NCBI RefSeq assembly: GCF_003111625.1
Contig: NZ_MZGS01000027.1
Coordinates: 1 to 64,000, forward strand
Source: Methanobrevibacter thaueri
GTDB taxonomy: Archaea; Methanobacteriota; Methanobacteria; Methanobacteriales; Methanobacteriaceae
Reading direction: 5' to 3'
DNA length: 64,000 nucleotides
Shown here: positions 36,971 to 45,474 of the stretch, piece by piece
How the letters are laid out: every line of letters begins with the position of its first letter
Numbering within the stretch: position 1 is the first letter of the stretch
Position numbers and translations under genes: made by a program
The notes under the pieces: generated by a model
What the model saw: the letters and a program-made list of their open reading frames with translations, nothing else
Database searches by the model: none
What the model was told of the DNA's origin: nothing

Positions 36971-37010
36971 AATGTACTATTTAAAACCTTGTTGTAACAA
37001 AATGTACATT
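36971..37010 (-). promoter_or_regulatory. trp operon promoter with putative TRP boxes
   Basis: A TATA element TTTTAAATA on the minus strand (36979-36987) lies about 38 bases before ATG 36944. It is flanked by TGTACA at 37003-37008, inside the palindrome AATGTACATT, and by TGTACT at 36973-36978. In Methanothermobacter the repressor TrpY binds TGTACA boxes in the trp promoter. The same arrangement here points to TrpY-type control. No trpY-like gene is next to the operon in this window. Confidence 0.5.
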
Positions 37011-37032
37011 ATGATAAATTTTGAAAAAAAAT

Positions 37033-37434
37033 TCAATTCATCTTGTCCTGTTCCTTGCTGAATTGAATGACGATTTTTTTGATTTCCCTGCTTTCCAAAT
37101 AAGGTAGTTTTTCAGTGATTTCCCTTTCCAAATCCTTATTTAATTGCATTCTTTTTTCGGCATATTCCTCGCCCTCAAAATTAGCCCTATACTCCTTGTT
37201 CAGATTGGAATATTTGGTGATTAGGGGCTGAAGAATTGTTCCGATATCCTCTTCCAGCTGGTCATTGATGATTTTCTGCTTTCTGATATCGATGACAAAT
37301 CCCACAACAGTCAAGAAGAATCCCAAAACAGTGATAGTCAATGCGGGAACGAATATCTGCTGATTGCCAATGAATACAATTGTGAAAACAATCCCTATAA
37401 ATATAAGTAGAATACCGATTTTTTTTAAATCCAT
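37033..37434 (-). CDS. small two-helix membrane protein
   Basis: 133 residues: two transmembrane helices (IGILLIFIGIVFTIVFIG and FVPALTITVLGFFLTVVGFVI) and a charged helical cytoplasmic tail of about 80 residues. No family recognised. It is the last of three same-strand genes with a CAAX-type protease and an HTH repressor, which suggests a small envelope module, although no operon promoter was resolved. Confidence 0.6.
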   Translation of the reverse strand: MDLKKIGILLIFIGIVFTIVFIGNQQIFVPALTITVLGFFLTVVGFVIDIRKQKIINDQLEEDIGTILQPLITKYSNLNKEYRANFEGEEYAEKRMQLNKDLEREITEKLPYLESREIKKIVIQFSKEQDKMN

Positions 37435-37457
37435 GTTAAAAGTATTGTAATTTATTA

Positions 37458-38213
37458 TTATTTAATACTATTCAATTCAAGAATTATGGATTTGAAAAGT
37501 AAAACAAAAGATATGACAGCCAATATTGACATTGCCCCAATGACAACATCATTTGTGAATAGGAGACTATTGACATCAGCACGAACGATAATCTCGGCCA
37601 GCAGATTATTCAGGAAGTGCGCAAAGATTGGAATCAGGATGTTTTCTGTCTTCAGATACAGGATGGCCATGCAGATTGCAAAGATAAATGCTGAGATGAT
37701 GCTTCCATAGCTATGGAGTGAAGCAAAAAGCAGTGAGGAGACCAAGACGGCAAAAAGCGGTGGGATAATCACTTGAAGCCTATTCAAAAAGATCCCTCTG
37801 AAAATCAGCTCCTCGGCCACTGGAGAAACAATGATGGTTGCCACCAGACTCAGGGTCATGATTGAATTTGAAGCGGTGCTTGAACCGAATAAAAAATTCA
37901 AAGAGGGAACAAGGTTTAAAAGGGCATGTGACAAGTATAAAAAACCATAGGATATGAATACATTTAGGATGACCAATAGGACGACCTGCTTGAGAACATC
38001 TGCCGATAAGACCTCCAAATAATCGTCCTTATCTGGAAAAGTGAAATCAAGTTTAAAAATTATGTAAAAAATTAATAAAATGTATATCCAAATTGAATCC
38101 AATTGAACAATATTTAAAGTATTTAAAAAATATTGTACTAAAAATAAAAGGATAAAAATAGACAATACTTCCTTTAGAGGAATAACCTTAAGTTTTTCGT
38201 TAAATAAAGACAT
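37458..38213 (-). CDS. CPBP-family intramembrane metalloprotease
   Basis: 251 residues with about eight hydrophobic segments. The CPBP (Abi/CAAX Rce1-like) catalytic motifs are present: Glu-Glu and Arg in VAEELIFRGIFLNRL, His in LLFASLHSYGS, and His-Asn in IPIFAHFLNNLLAEI. Such proteases process prenylated proteins or act in peptide export and immunity; the substrate is unknown here. It lies between a small membrane protein and an HTH repressor gene. Confidence 0.88.
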   Translation of the reverse strand: MSLFNEKLKVIPLKEVLSIFILLFLVQYFLNTLNIVQLDSIWIYILLIFYIIFKLDFTFPDKDDYLEVLSADVLKQVVLLVILNVFISYGFLYLSHALLNLVPSLNFLFGSSTASNSIMTLSLVATIIVSPVAEELIFRGIFLNRLQVIIPPLFAVLVSSLLFASLHSYGSIISAFIFAICMAILYLKTENILIPIFAHFLNNLLAEIIVRADVNSLLFTNDVVIGAMSILAVISFVLLFKSIILELNSIK

Positions 38214-38289
38214 TTTATCAAAAAAATAATATAAATATACTACAATCTATTTAATGAACCAATACAATGTAATATACTTATTTTAAAAT

Positions 38290-38487
38290 TTATTCATCAA
38301 AGATGAACACATCTTCAATTGCTGGTTTACCCAATATCTTAGTAATGTTATAGGCCAATAATAAGGAAGGGTTATAGCGTGCATTCTCTAAAGCGTTTAT
38401 TGTCTGACGAGTTACGCCAACCAAGTCCGCTAACTCCTGTTGAGTTATGCCTTTCTCTTGGCGAAACTGTCTAATTTTAGTTTCCAA
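38290..38487 (-). CDS. small XRE-type HTH transcriptional regulator
   Basis: 65 residues from TTG 38487, which AGGTGATTAT precedes; the frame from 38514 runs through that ribosome-binding site. [23 protein letters not shown] with [20 protein letters not shown], then [12 protein letters not shown]. This compact form usually represses its own gene and a neighbouring membrane-protein gene. It is divergent from purB, with 128 bases between. Confidence 0.85.
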   Translation of the reverse strand: METKIRQFRQEKGITQQELADLVGVTRQTINALENARYNPSLLLAYNITKILGKPAIEDVFIFDE

Positions 38488-38615
38488 ATAATCACCTATT
38501 ATATAATAGTGCAATATTAAATTTTTAAATAAAAGAATATAAATGTTTCTTAAAATATAATACTTTATAGAACAAATATACTATTAAGATAACAATATTT
38601 GAGAGTTGGTAAAAA

Positions 38616-39965
38616 ATGGCTATACACCCTATAGAATTTAGGTATGGTACTCCAGAAATGAAAAAGATCTGGGAAGAAGAAAATAAATTGCAAAGAATGT
38701 TAGATGTGGAATCCGCATTGGCTCAAGCTGAAGGAAAACTCGGAATAATCCCTCAGGAAGTTGCTGATGAAATTGCGGCTAAGGCTAACACTGAGTATGT
38801 TAAATTAGAAAGAATGAAAGAAATTGAAGCAGAAACCAATCACGATATCGCTGCTTTATCAAAATCAATTACAGAAGTATGTGAAAACGGTGCAGGAGAA
38901 TATGTCCACTTTGGAGCAACATCCAATGACATCGTAGACAGTTCAAACTCATTACTCATTCGTGACTCCATTGACGTGCTTGAGGAAAAGCTGGAAAGAT
39001 TAACAAAAATAATGCTTGACTTGACACGTGAACATAAAATGAAAGTATGTATCGGACGTACACACGGACAGCACGCACTTCCAACCACATATGGAATGAA
39101 ATTCGGAATATGGGCAGATGAACTGCACAGACAATACGTAAGACTAGAAAATGCAAGAGCAAACGTCTGTGTTGGAATGATGGACGGGGCTGTTGGAACA
39201 ACTGCCGCATTAGGCGAACAAGGTTGGGAAATCCACAAAACCGTAGCTGAAATCCTAGGATTGCCTGCAGCCAGAATTACAAATCAGGTAGTTCAAAGAG
39301 ACAACCACGTTGAATTCATCAGCGTTTTGGCAAACATCGCAAGTACCCTCGATAAGATTGCACTTGAAATCAGGAGCCTTCAAAGGACCGAACTTATGGA
39401 AGTTGGAGAATTTTTCGACCCTGAAAAACAAGTCGGAAGCAGTACAATGCCACATAAGATGAATCCAATTACCGCAGAAAGAATCTGTGGAGTTGCAAGA
39501 ATAGTCAAATCATTCGTTAATGCCGCATTGGACAACAATCCTCTCTGGCACGAAAGAGACTTGACCAACTCCTCCTGTGAAAGGATAATGTTCCCTGAAA
39601 GCTGCATCCTAACCGATTACATCTTGAACCTTACAATCAAATTAATGAATAACCTCGTATTCTACGATGAAAACATCGAAAGAAACCTTAACTTGACCAA
39701 CGGTTTAATCATGGCTGAAAGATTGATGGCTGAACTTACCCGTGCAGGCATGGGAAAACAAACCGCATATGGAATCGTAAGGAAAAACGCAATTAAGGCA
39801 AACAAAGAAAAACTATTGCTCGGCGAATTGATTTTAGAAGACGAAGAAGTTCAAAAATATCTGACCCAAGAGGATGTTGACAAAATAATGGATCCTCACA
39901 CATACACCGGATCAATACCAACAATCATCGACGAGCTTCTAGAAGAATCCGAAAGCTGGTTTTAA
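38616..39965 (+). CDS. purB: adenylosuccinate lyase
   Basis: 449 residues. Fumarase-superfamily enzyme of purine synthesis (cleaves SAICAR and adenylosuccinate). Motifs: NHDIAALSKSI, the catalytic TSNDIVDSS, IGRTHGQHALPTTYG with the catalytic His, and the signature loop GSSTMPHKMNPITAERI with the catalytic Ser. Plus-strand single gene, ended by a strong palindromic terminator. Confidence 0.96.
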   Translation: MAIHPIEFRYGTPEMKKIWEEENKLQRMLDVESALAQAEGKLGIIPQEVADEIAAKANTEYVKLERMKEIEAETNHDIAALSKSITEVCENGAGEYVHFGATSNDIVDSSNSLLIRDSIDVLEEKLERLTKIMLDLTREHKMKVCIGRTHGQHALPTTYGMKFGIWADELHRQYVRLENARANVCVGMMDGAVGTTAALGEQGWEIHKTVAEILGLPAARITNQVVQRDNHVEFISVLANIASTLDKIALEIRSLQRTELMEVGEFFDPEKQVGSSTMPHKMNPITAERICGVARIVKSFVNAALDNNPLWHERDLTNSSCERIMFPESCILTDYILNLTIKLMNNLVFYDENIERNLNLTNGLIMAERLMAELTRAGMGKQTAYGIVRKNAIKANKEKLLLGELILEDEEVQKYLTQEDVDKIMDPHTYTGSIPTIIDELLEESESWF

Positions 39966-39978
39966 AATTAAAAAATAG

Positions 39979-40010
39979 AATTAATTGGTTTAACCAATTA
40001 ATTTTTAACT
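39979..40010 (+). terminator. bidirectional palindromic terminator between purB and copA
   Basis: AATTAATTGGTT-t-AACCAATTAATT at 39979-40003 is a near-perfect palindrome with T-rich flanks on both sides (TTTTTAACTCTTTTTATTT on the plus strand; CTATTTTTTAATTTT on the minus). It overlaps the stop codon of the minus-strand ATPase gene. Confidence 0.6.
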
Positions 40011-42487
40011 CTTTTTATTTCAGGAACATATCTCTTAAGCATCAGTGAAAGTGATATGACCGTTACTGAACTCAATGCCATTGCAAGACCGGCAAGGGCA
40101 GGTTCAAAGGTTATTCCGAATGTTGGATACAATACTCCAGCAGCAATCGGAATCAGTATTGTGTTGTATGCAAATGCCCAGAAAATGTTTTCCTTGATTC
40201 TGCGCATCACCTTTTTAGAAAATTGAACGGCTGCAACCACGTTTTCCAAATCGCCTTCCATGACAACAATGTCCCCGCTTTCCATTGCAATATCGGTACC
40301 GTTACCCATTGCAACACCGATATCCGCCTGTGTCAATGCAGGTGCGTCGTTGATTCCGTCTCCAACAAACAATACCTTTTTGGTGTTATTTGCCTGAGTC
40401 TTTTTGACAATGTCAAGTTTGTTTTCAGGAAGGACCTGGGCCTCCACATTGTCTATTCCTACCTCACGGGCAACATTCAAGGCTGTGGACTCATTATCCC
40501 CTGTCAGCATGTATGTCTCGACGCCCATGTTATGCAGTTCATCGATTGCCCTTTTGGAATTGGCCTTGATTTTATCGGACAGGCTTAAAATTCCTTTAAC
40601 TGTCTTGTCTTGTGCCAAAAAGATAATGGTCTTTGACAGCTTTTCAAGTTCATGATACTTGTCAATGGCTTCTTGTGAGACCTGAACATCATAACTTTCC
40701 ATTAAAGCCAAGTTGCCAGCAAGAACCTCTTTGGAATTAATTTCAGCCTTCAATCCCTTACCTGTAACGTTTTCAAATTCGGATGTTTGAGCTAAATCAA
40801 GGTTCAGTTCCTTTGCCCTGTTCACTATGGCCTTGGCGATAGGGTGGGTTGAATTCTGCTCAACGCTTGCGGCAAGCCTGATTAAATCCTCATCGCTTCC
40901 CTCATACGGCAATATGTCATCGACTTCAGGTTTTCCTTCAGTGATTGTACCTGTCTTGTCGAATGCTGCCACATCAATTTGACCAGCATTCTCCAATGTG
41001 TCACCGTTCTTAATCAGAATTCCATATTCCGCTGCCCTTCCGACACCGACTGTAACCGCTGTTGGAGTGGCCAAACCCAGAGCGCATGGACATGCAACCA
41101 CCAATATTGAAATCAGGCATGTCAATGAGAACAGTAACGATGCTCCAAGCAATAGATACCATATCAGGAACACGACAATAGCTATGGTCAGGATTACCGG
41201 AATGAAGTATGATACGATAGTGTTTGCGAACTTTTGAACCGGAGGCCTTGAAGATTGCGCCTTTTCAACCAAACGAATGATGTTTGACAAGACGGTTTCC
41301 TTTCCAATCTTTTTGGCTTTGATTTGGAGAACTCCGTCCTGATTGATGGTTCCAGCAAAGACCTCTTCACCGTCCTTTTTGACTTTAGGAATCGGTTCCC
41401 CATTAATCATTGACTCATCGACATAGGATTCTCCTCCGACAACGTCCCCGTCAACCGGAATCTTTTCACCAGGTTTTACCAAAAGCAAGTCATCCAATAC
41501 AATATCTGCAATGGAAACCTCCTTTTGTGAGATGATTTCGCCATTCTCATCAACCTCAATGGCTGTTGCGACTGTCGGCTGAAGGCCTATCAGTTCGCGT
41601 ATGGAATCTGATGTGCGTTTTTTGGCCCTTGCCTCAAGATACCTTCCGATCATCAAGAATGAAGGAAGCATCACAGCTGAGTCATAAAACATGAATGTGT
41701 GGTCCAATACAATGCCGAATGTTCCAAAGATGCTTGATATATATGCAACCAGAATACCCATGGAGTACATTACATCCATGTTAAGGTTTTTATGCATCAG
41801 ACCATTGATTCCTGCCTTTAAAATCGGCAAGGATACATATAAGAATGGAGCGATACTTACAATTAGGGAAAGCAGTCCCATTGAGGAGATATGCAATCCT
41901 GTCGCATGGTTGATTGAGTGTACAATGCCCATTAGCGGATCCCATCCGCTGAACATTAGAATCATTAAAATAACTGAGAAAAATAAACCGACAATAATCC
42001 TGTTGCGCTTTTCCTTCAGGTCCTGTTGATATATTGCCTCTTCATCAATTTCGGTTTGACCCTCAACGCCAAGGAGCTCAAATCCCAAGGAAACGATTAC
42101 CTCTTCTATTTCATCCAGGGTCACTTTTGATGAATCATATCTTATTTTTGCGGTTTGGGAAGTCAAATCCGCCTTCACATCAAAAATGCCATCCAGACGT
42201 ATCAGGAAATTTTCCACATTCATTGTGCATGAAGCGCAGTGCATTCCCTGAATCCTTATGGTCATTTCATCGCTGTGGAGTTCAAAACCCAGATTTTTGA
42301 CCAGCCTTTCCATCTCTTCATAGGAAATCTTTTTGGTGTCGACTGTGATGTGCAGCTTATTTGATGCCAAATCGGCGTCGACATCCTCTACTCCTTCTAT
42401 TTTTCCAAATGTTTTGTTAACGCTTAGAACACAGGATGCGCAGTGCATTCCTTCAATCGGCAAATCCATATGCTTATGCTTTACCAT
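39998..42487 (-). CDS. copA: copper-exporting P-type ATPase
   Basis: 829 residues. Two N-terminal heavy-metal domains, each with GMHCASC (Cys16/19 and Cys84/87), then eight predicted transmembrane helices. P1B-type motifs: VVACPCALGLATP (CPC, near residue 466), phosphorylation DKTGTITEGKP (near 510), NSTHPIAKA (HP motif), MLTGDNESTA and VGDGINDAPAL. The membrane end carries YN and MALSS motifs typical of Cu+ exporters. Pumps Cu+ out using ATP. No copper regulator is adjacent. Confidence 0.93.
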   Translation of the reverse strand: MVKHKHMDLPIEGMHCASCVLSVNKTFGKIEGVEDVDADLASNKLHITVDTKKISYEEMERLVKNLGFELHSDEMTIRIQGMHCASCTMNVENFLIRLDGIFDVKADLTSQTAKIRYDSSKVTLDEIEEVIVSLGFELLGVEGQTEIDEEAIYQQDLKEKRNRIIVGLFFSVILMILMFSGWDPLMGIVHSINHATGLHISSMGLLSLIVSIAPFLYVSLPILKAGINGLMHKNLNMDVMYSMGILVAYISSIFGTFGIVLDHTFMFYDSAVMLPSFLMIGRYLEARAKKRTSDSIRELIGLQPTVATAIEVDENGEIISQKEVSIADIVLDDLLLVKPGEKIPVDGDVVGGESYVDESMINGEPIPKVKKDGEEVFAGTINQDGVLQIKAKKIGKETVLSNIIRLVEKAQSSRPPVQKFANTIVSYFIPVILTIAIVVFLIWYLLLGASLLFSLTCLISILVVACPCALGLATPTAVTVGVGRAAEYGILIKNGDTLENAGQIDVAAFDKTGTITEGKPEVDDILPYEGSDEDLIRLAASVEQNSTHPIAKAIVNRAKELNLDLAQTSEFENVTGKGLKAEINSKEVLAGNLALMESYDVQVSQEAIDKYHELEKLSKTIIFLAQDKTVKGILSLSDKIKANSKRAIDELHNMGVETYMLTGDNESTALNVAREVGIDNVEAQVLPENKLDIVKKTQANNTKKVLFVGDGINDAPALTQADIGVAMGNGTDIAMESGDIVVMEGDLENVVAAVQFSKKVMRRIKENIFWAFAYNTILIPIAAGVLYPTFGITFEPALAGLAMALSSVTVISLSLMLKRYVPEIKRVKN

Positions 42488-42561
42488 CTTATCACGACCG
42501 TTCCCTTTTATAAGATTATTTGTGTTTTATGTATTATAAAGTTTAGGCATTACTAAAAATT

Positions 42562-43353
42562 TTACATGTAGTTAACCTTAATTTCCTTGTGAGGTATTGT
42601 TCTCCTGAAAGTCTTTTTGGGATAGCCTATAATGAATGCTGAGTACATATGCTTGCTCTTGTCAATTCCTGGGAAGAATTCCATTAGCCTGTCATGGTCT
42701 ATCTCATCTGCCTTTAGAATAAAGAGAGAATAGAATCCTCCAAGCCCCAAAGTATATGCCAGCAATTCCATGCGTGTGTTTGCTATGACCGCACTTGTCT
42801 TGTCTGTTGAGAATGTCAAAATCAGCTGATGGCCCTGCCACAATAGAGGATGATATTTCTTTGTGGAATTGTCCCTTAAGTAATCGCCGAACTCCTTGAT
42901 TCTGAAAAACTCATTCTCTTCAACCTTGATTATTTCATAAACATGCTTCATGAAATCATTCAGTCTCCTGTCCAAAACGACGAACTCCACATCCTGCTCA
43001 TTTTGGGCTGAAGGGGAATAATAGGCACCCTCAAGCAATTTGTTGAATGTGTCCTTATCGATTTTTTTCCTTTTAAACCATCTCATTGACCTTCTCTGCT
43101 TTAAGAATTGCAGTAAGTCCCTGTAGTCAATTGGAAGTTCCTTTGAACTGTACTCCTCAATCCTGTCTTCACGACCCTTGAATATTTTAAGGGTTACAGC
43201 ACCTGTCGGGCAAATAGCCATGCAATGGCCACATTCAAAACAGTTGCTTCCGGTCTCATAAGCCACTTCATCTATTTCAATATTGTCACGAATGCAGACT
43301 GCCTTACACTGTCCGCAGGCGATACACTTTTCATCATCAATCATTAATTTCAT
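42562..43353 (-). CDS. ferredoxin-domain nitroreductase
   Basis: 263 residues. The N-terminus has two 4Fe-4S motifs (CIACGQCKAVC and CFECGHCMAICPTGAV); residues about 75-255 form an FMN nitroreductase domain (RRSMRWFKRKKIDKD, LLEGAYYSPSAQNEQ, LGLGGFYSLFI, FIIGYPKKTFRRTIPHKE). Ferredoxin-linked flavin reductase of unknown substrate, common in anaerobes. The start overlaps the stop of the amidohydrolase gene by 4 bases. Confidence 0.88.
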   Translation of the reverse strand: MKLMIDDEKCIACGQCKAVCIRDNIEIDEVAYETGSNCFECGHCMAICPTGAVTLKIFKGREDRIEEYSSKELPIDYRDLLQFLKQRRSMRWFKRKKIDKDTFNKLLEGAYYSPSAQNEQDVEFVVLDRRLNDFMKHVYEIIKVEENEFFRIKEFGDYLRDNSTKKYHPLLWQGHQLILTFSTDKTSAVIANTRMELLAYTLGLGGFYSLFILKADEIDHDRLMEFFPGIDKSKHMYSAFIIGYPKKTFRRTIPHKEIKVNYM

Positions 43354-44555
43354 TTAACTACACAACCATCCTGAACTACTTTTAAGATATTTTCATTGTT
43401 GCTCAATATGGAAACATCTTCCAGCGGATTGGAATTGACCAGAACTAAATCTGCAACATAATTTTCCCTGACAAGACCCAAATTATTAAATCCTAAAAAT
43501 TCGGCCGCCTTAACGGTTCCTGCTGCAATAGCCTCATCGGCTGACATTCCAATATCTGTCAAATGGACCAATTCCTCCAGATTGTGTCCGTGTGGAATTA
43601 CTCCACTGTCTGTTCCCATCAATATGTTAACACCTTGTTCGTAAGCTACTTGGATGTTTTCCTTGTGGACTTTGACTATTTCCTTAAGTTTTTCTGTCTT
43701 TTCGTCTGCATAGCTGTCCCATGCAGGGAAGCCATTTTTATATAAGAATTGATGAACAAGAAGTGTCGGAACTAAACTTACATCATTTTCAACCATTCTT
43801 TTAGCGGTCTTCTTATCAATGAATGTTCCATGTTCAATTGAAGAAAAACCAGCATCGATACAATTGTTCATTCCTTTCAAGCTGTGACAGTGGGCCGATA
43901 CCTTCATGTCATTAGCCTTTGCTTCACAGACAATTGTCTTTAACTCTTTTTTGTTGAATTGGGCAAATTCCGGTGAAGTGTTGGTTGTCAATACTCCTCC
44001 GCTTGCCATAACCTTAATAAAATCAGCGCCCGCCCTTTTTACTTCACGGGTCTTTTTAAGAACCTCCTCTATGCCATCGCATCTTCCCTTTGGAAAACCG
44101 GGATAGATTATCTCCATGTCCCAGCCGGAAGGCAGAAGCAAATCGAAATGTCCTCCTGTCATTACTAGTGGAGTGATTGACAGGTGAATTTTTGGAGCGG
44201 TGAATAATTTACGTTGTTGTGCCAATTTGAAGCTCAAATCAGCAGATCCACAATCTCTAATTGTTGTAACACCCGCATTGATTGTCTGCAGAGAATGAGG
44301 CACCGCATTGTAAAAATGAAGCCCCAATGGATTTGCCATATTCTCTTCCTTATGGAATCCCTTTGCAAAAATGTGGGTATGGCAATCAATGAAACCAGAA
44401 AGCAGATAATTGTCCTCACCGTCGATGACATTGTCCGCCTTAATCTTAGTTGAAGATATTTCCTTGATTAGATTATCTTCAATCAAAACGTTTTGCCTGG
44501 TTTTTATCTCTTCAAACGGATTTACGATGTTTACATTTTCAATTAGAGTTTGCAT
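43350..44555 (-). CDS. amidohydrolase-family metal-dependent hydrolase
   Basis: 401 residues, composite-domain amidohydrolase resembling imidazolonepropionase/Xaa-Pro dipeptidase types. Metal ligands: SGFIDCHTHIF (HxH), Lys in ADFIKVMASGG, His in VSAHCHSLKG, His in SSIEHGTFID, Asp in LMGTDSGVIPHG. The substrate cannot be told from sequence. GTGATAATATG gives the start. It lies between the phosphomevalonate dehydratase small subunit gene (8 bases upstream) and the nitroreductase gene. Confidence 0.85.
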   Translation of the reverse strand: MQTLIENVNIVNPFEEIKTRQNVLIEDNLIKEISSTKIKADNVIDGEDNYLLSGFIDCHTHIFAKGFHKEENMANPLGLHFYNAVPHSLQTINAGVTTIRDCGSADLSFKLAQQRKLFTAPKIHLSITPLVMTGGHFDLLLPSGWDMEIIYPGFPKGRCDGIEEVLKKTREVKRAGADFIKVMASGGVLTTNTSPEFAQFNKKELKTIVCEAKANDMKVSAHCHSLKGMNNCIDAGFSSIEHGTFIDKKTAKRMVENDVSLVPTLLVHQFLYKNGFPAWDSYADEKTEKLKEIVKVHKENIQVAYEQGVNILMGTDSGVIPHGHNLEELVHLTDIGMSADEAIAAGTVKAAEFLGFNNLGLVRENYVADLVLVNSNPLEDVSILSNNENILKVVQDGCVVK

Positions 44556-44562
44556 ATTATCA

Positions 44563-44952
44563 CTACAATATTTCTATTGTACCATTAGTTCCATCGACCT
44601 CGACAAGGGTTCCTGTTTTCAAATCCTTGATGTCTTCAGGTGAATCGACCAATGGAATGTCTGACATTATTGCTCCTGTTGCAATAATAGGCTCTGCGCT
44701 TAGACAGATTATGGCGCTAGGAGCGGTTTTGTTTTTCATCATCTGGAAAATCACATAGGATCCTACGGTAGAGCCCTTTCCTCCAGGGATGAAGAGTACC
44801 TTATCCTTGATGATTTCCCCTTTCAGTTCATGATTCGGGTCGATTATTTCACCGGTGTCCGGATTCACTCCACCTAAAAAGCTAATCGGCTCTGATGAAA
44901 CAATCAATTCACCTTTTCCTTTTCCTTTGGCAATATTTCTACATTCAATCAT
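44563..44952 (-). CDS. phosphomevalonate dehydratase small subunit (DUF126/AcnX small)
   Basis: 129 residues from ATG 44952 after AAGTGATGATT. DUF126 swivelling domain: [57 protein letters not shown] and [16 protein letters not shown]. In archaea this small subunit joins the AcnX large subunit to make trans-anhydromevalonate 5-phosphate in the modified mevalonate pathway for isoprenoid lipids. The large-subunit gene is not in this window. Confidence 0.88.
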   Translation of the reverse strand: MIECRNIAKGKGKGELIVSSEPISFLGGVNPDTGEIIDPNHELKGEIIKDKVLFIPGGKGSTVGSYVIFQMMKNKTAPSAIICLSAEPIIATGAIMSDIPLVDSPEDIKDLKTGTLVEVDGTNGTIEIL

Positions 44953-44964
44953 AATCATCACTTG

Positions 44965-45474
44965 TTAAAATAACTTATCTTCAACTTCTTCTCCACGATT
45001 CAAGGCATTTGCAGAGTTTATTGTATCAACCAATGCCCAAATCCATACTATCAATGCCAATGCCAATCCAATGACAAGTAAAATTAAAATCAATGATACA
45101 ATATATGCTATTAATAAAATTGCACCGGTATTGTCCAGACCCAAATACATGTGACCCATGCCAGGCAACAAAACGCTTAAGACAACTGCAACCAGGGTGC
45201 TTTTCTCCTTATCGATACTCACATTTCGAGATTTCACGGTAGCTTTCAGATTATGGCCGCAATTTGGACAGAACTTGAAATCACCTTCCAGCTTGAAACC
45301 GCAATTACGACAATAATTAACTCCAGATTTAACCTCTTCACTTTCAGGAGTCGGATTATGCTCCACTGGGGCACTTTCAGTGCTGATTTCCTCAACTTTT
45401 GGAAGATAAGCTCCGCAGTTCTTGCAGAATTTGTCGTTTGGAACTTCCTTACCGCAATCTGGACAAATAACCAT
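44965..45474 (-). CDS. double zinc-ribbon membrane protein
   Basis: 169 residues. Two zinc ribbons (CPDCGKEVPNDKFCKNCG and CRNCGFKLEGDFKFCPNCG) separated by a Pro/Glu linker, then two to three hydrophobic helices with LLPGMGHMYLG, a TM2-domain-like pattern. The ribbons should be cytoplasmic. The function is unknown. It directly abuts the end of truD. Confidence 0.75.
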   Translation of the reverse strand: MVICPDCGKEVPNDKFCKNCGAYLPKVEEISTESAPVEHNPTPESEEVKSGVNYCRNCGFKLEGDFKFCPNCGHNLKATVKSRNVSIDKEKSTLVAVVLSVLLPGMGHMYLGLDNTGAILLIAYIVSLILILLVIGLALALIVWIWALVDTINSANALNRGEEVEDKLF

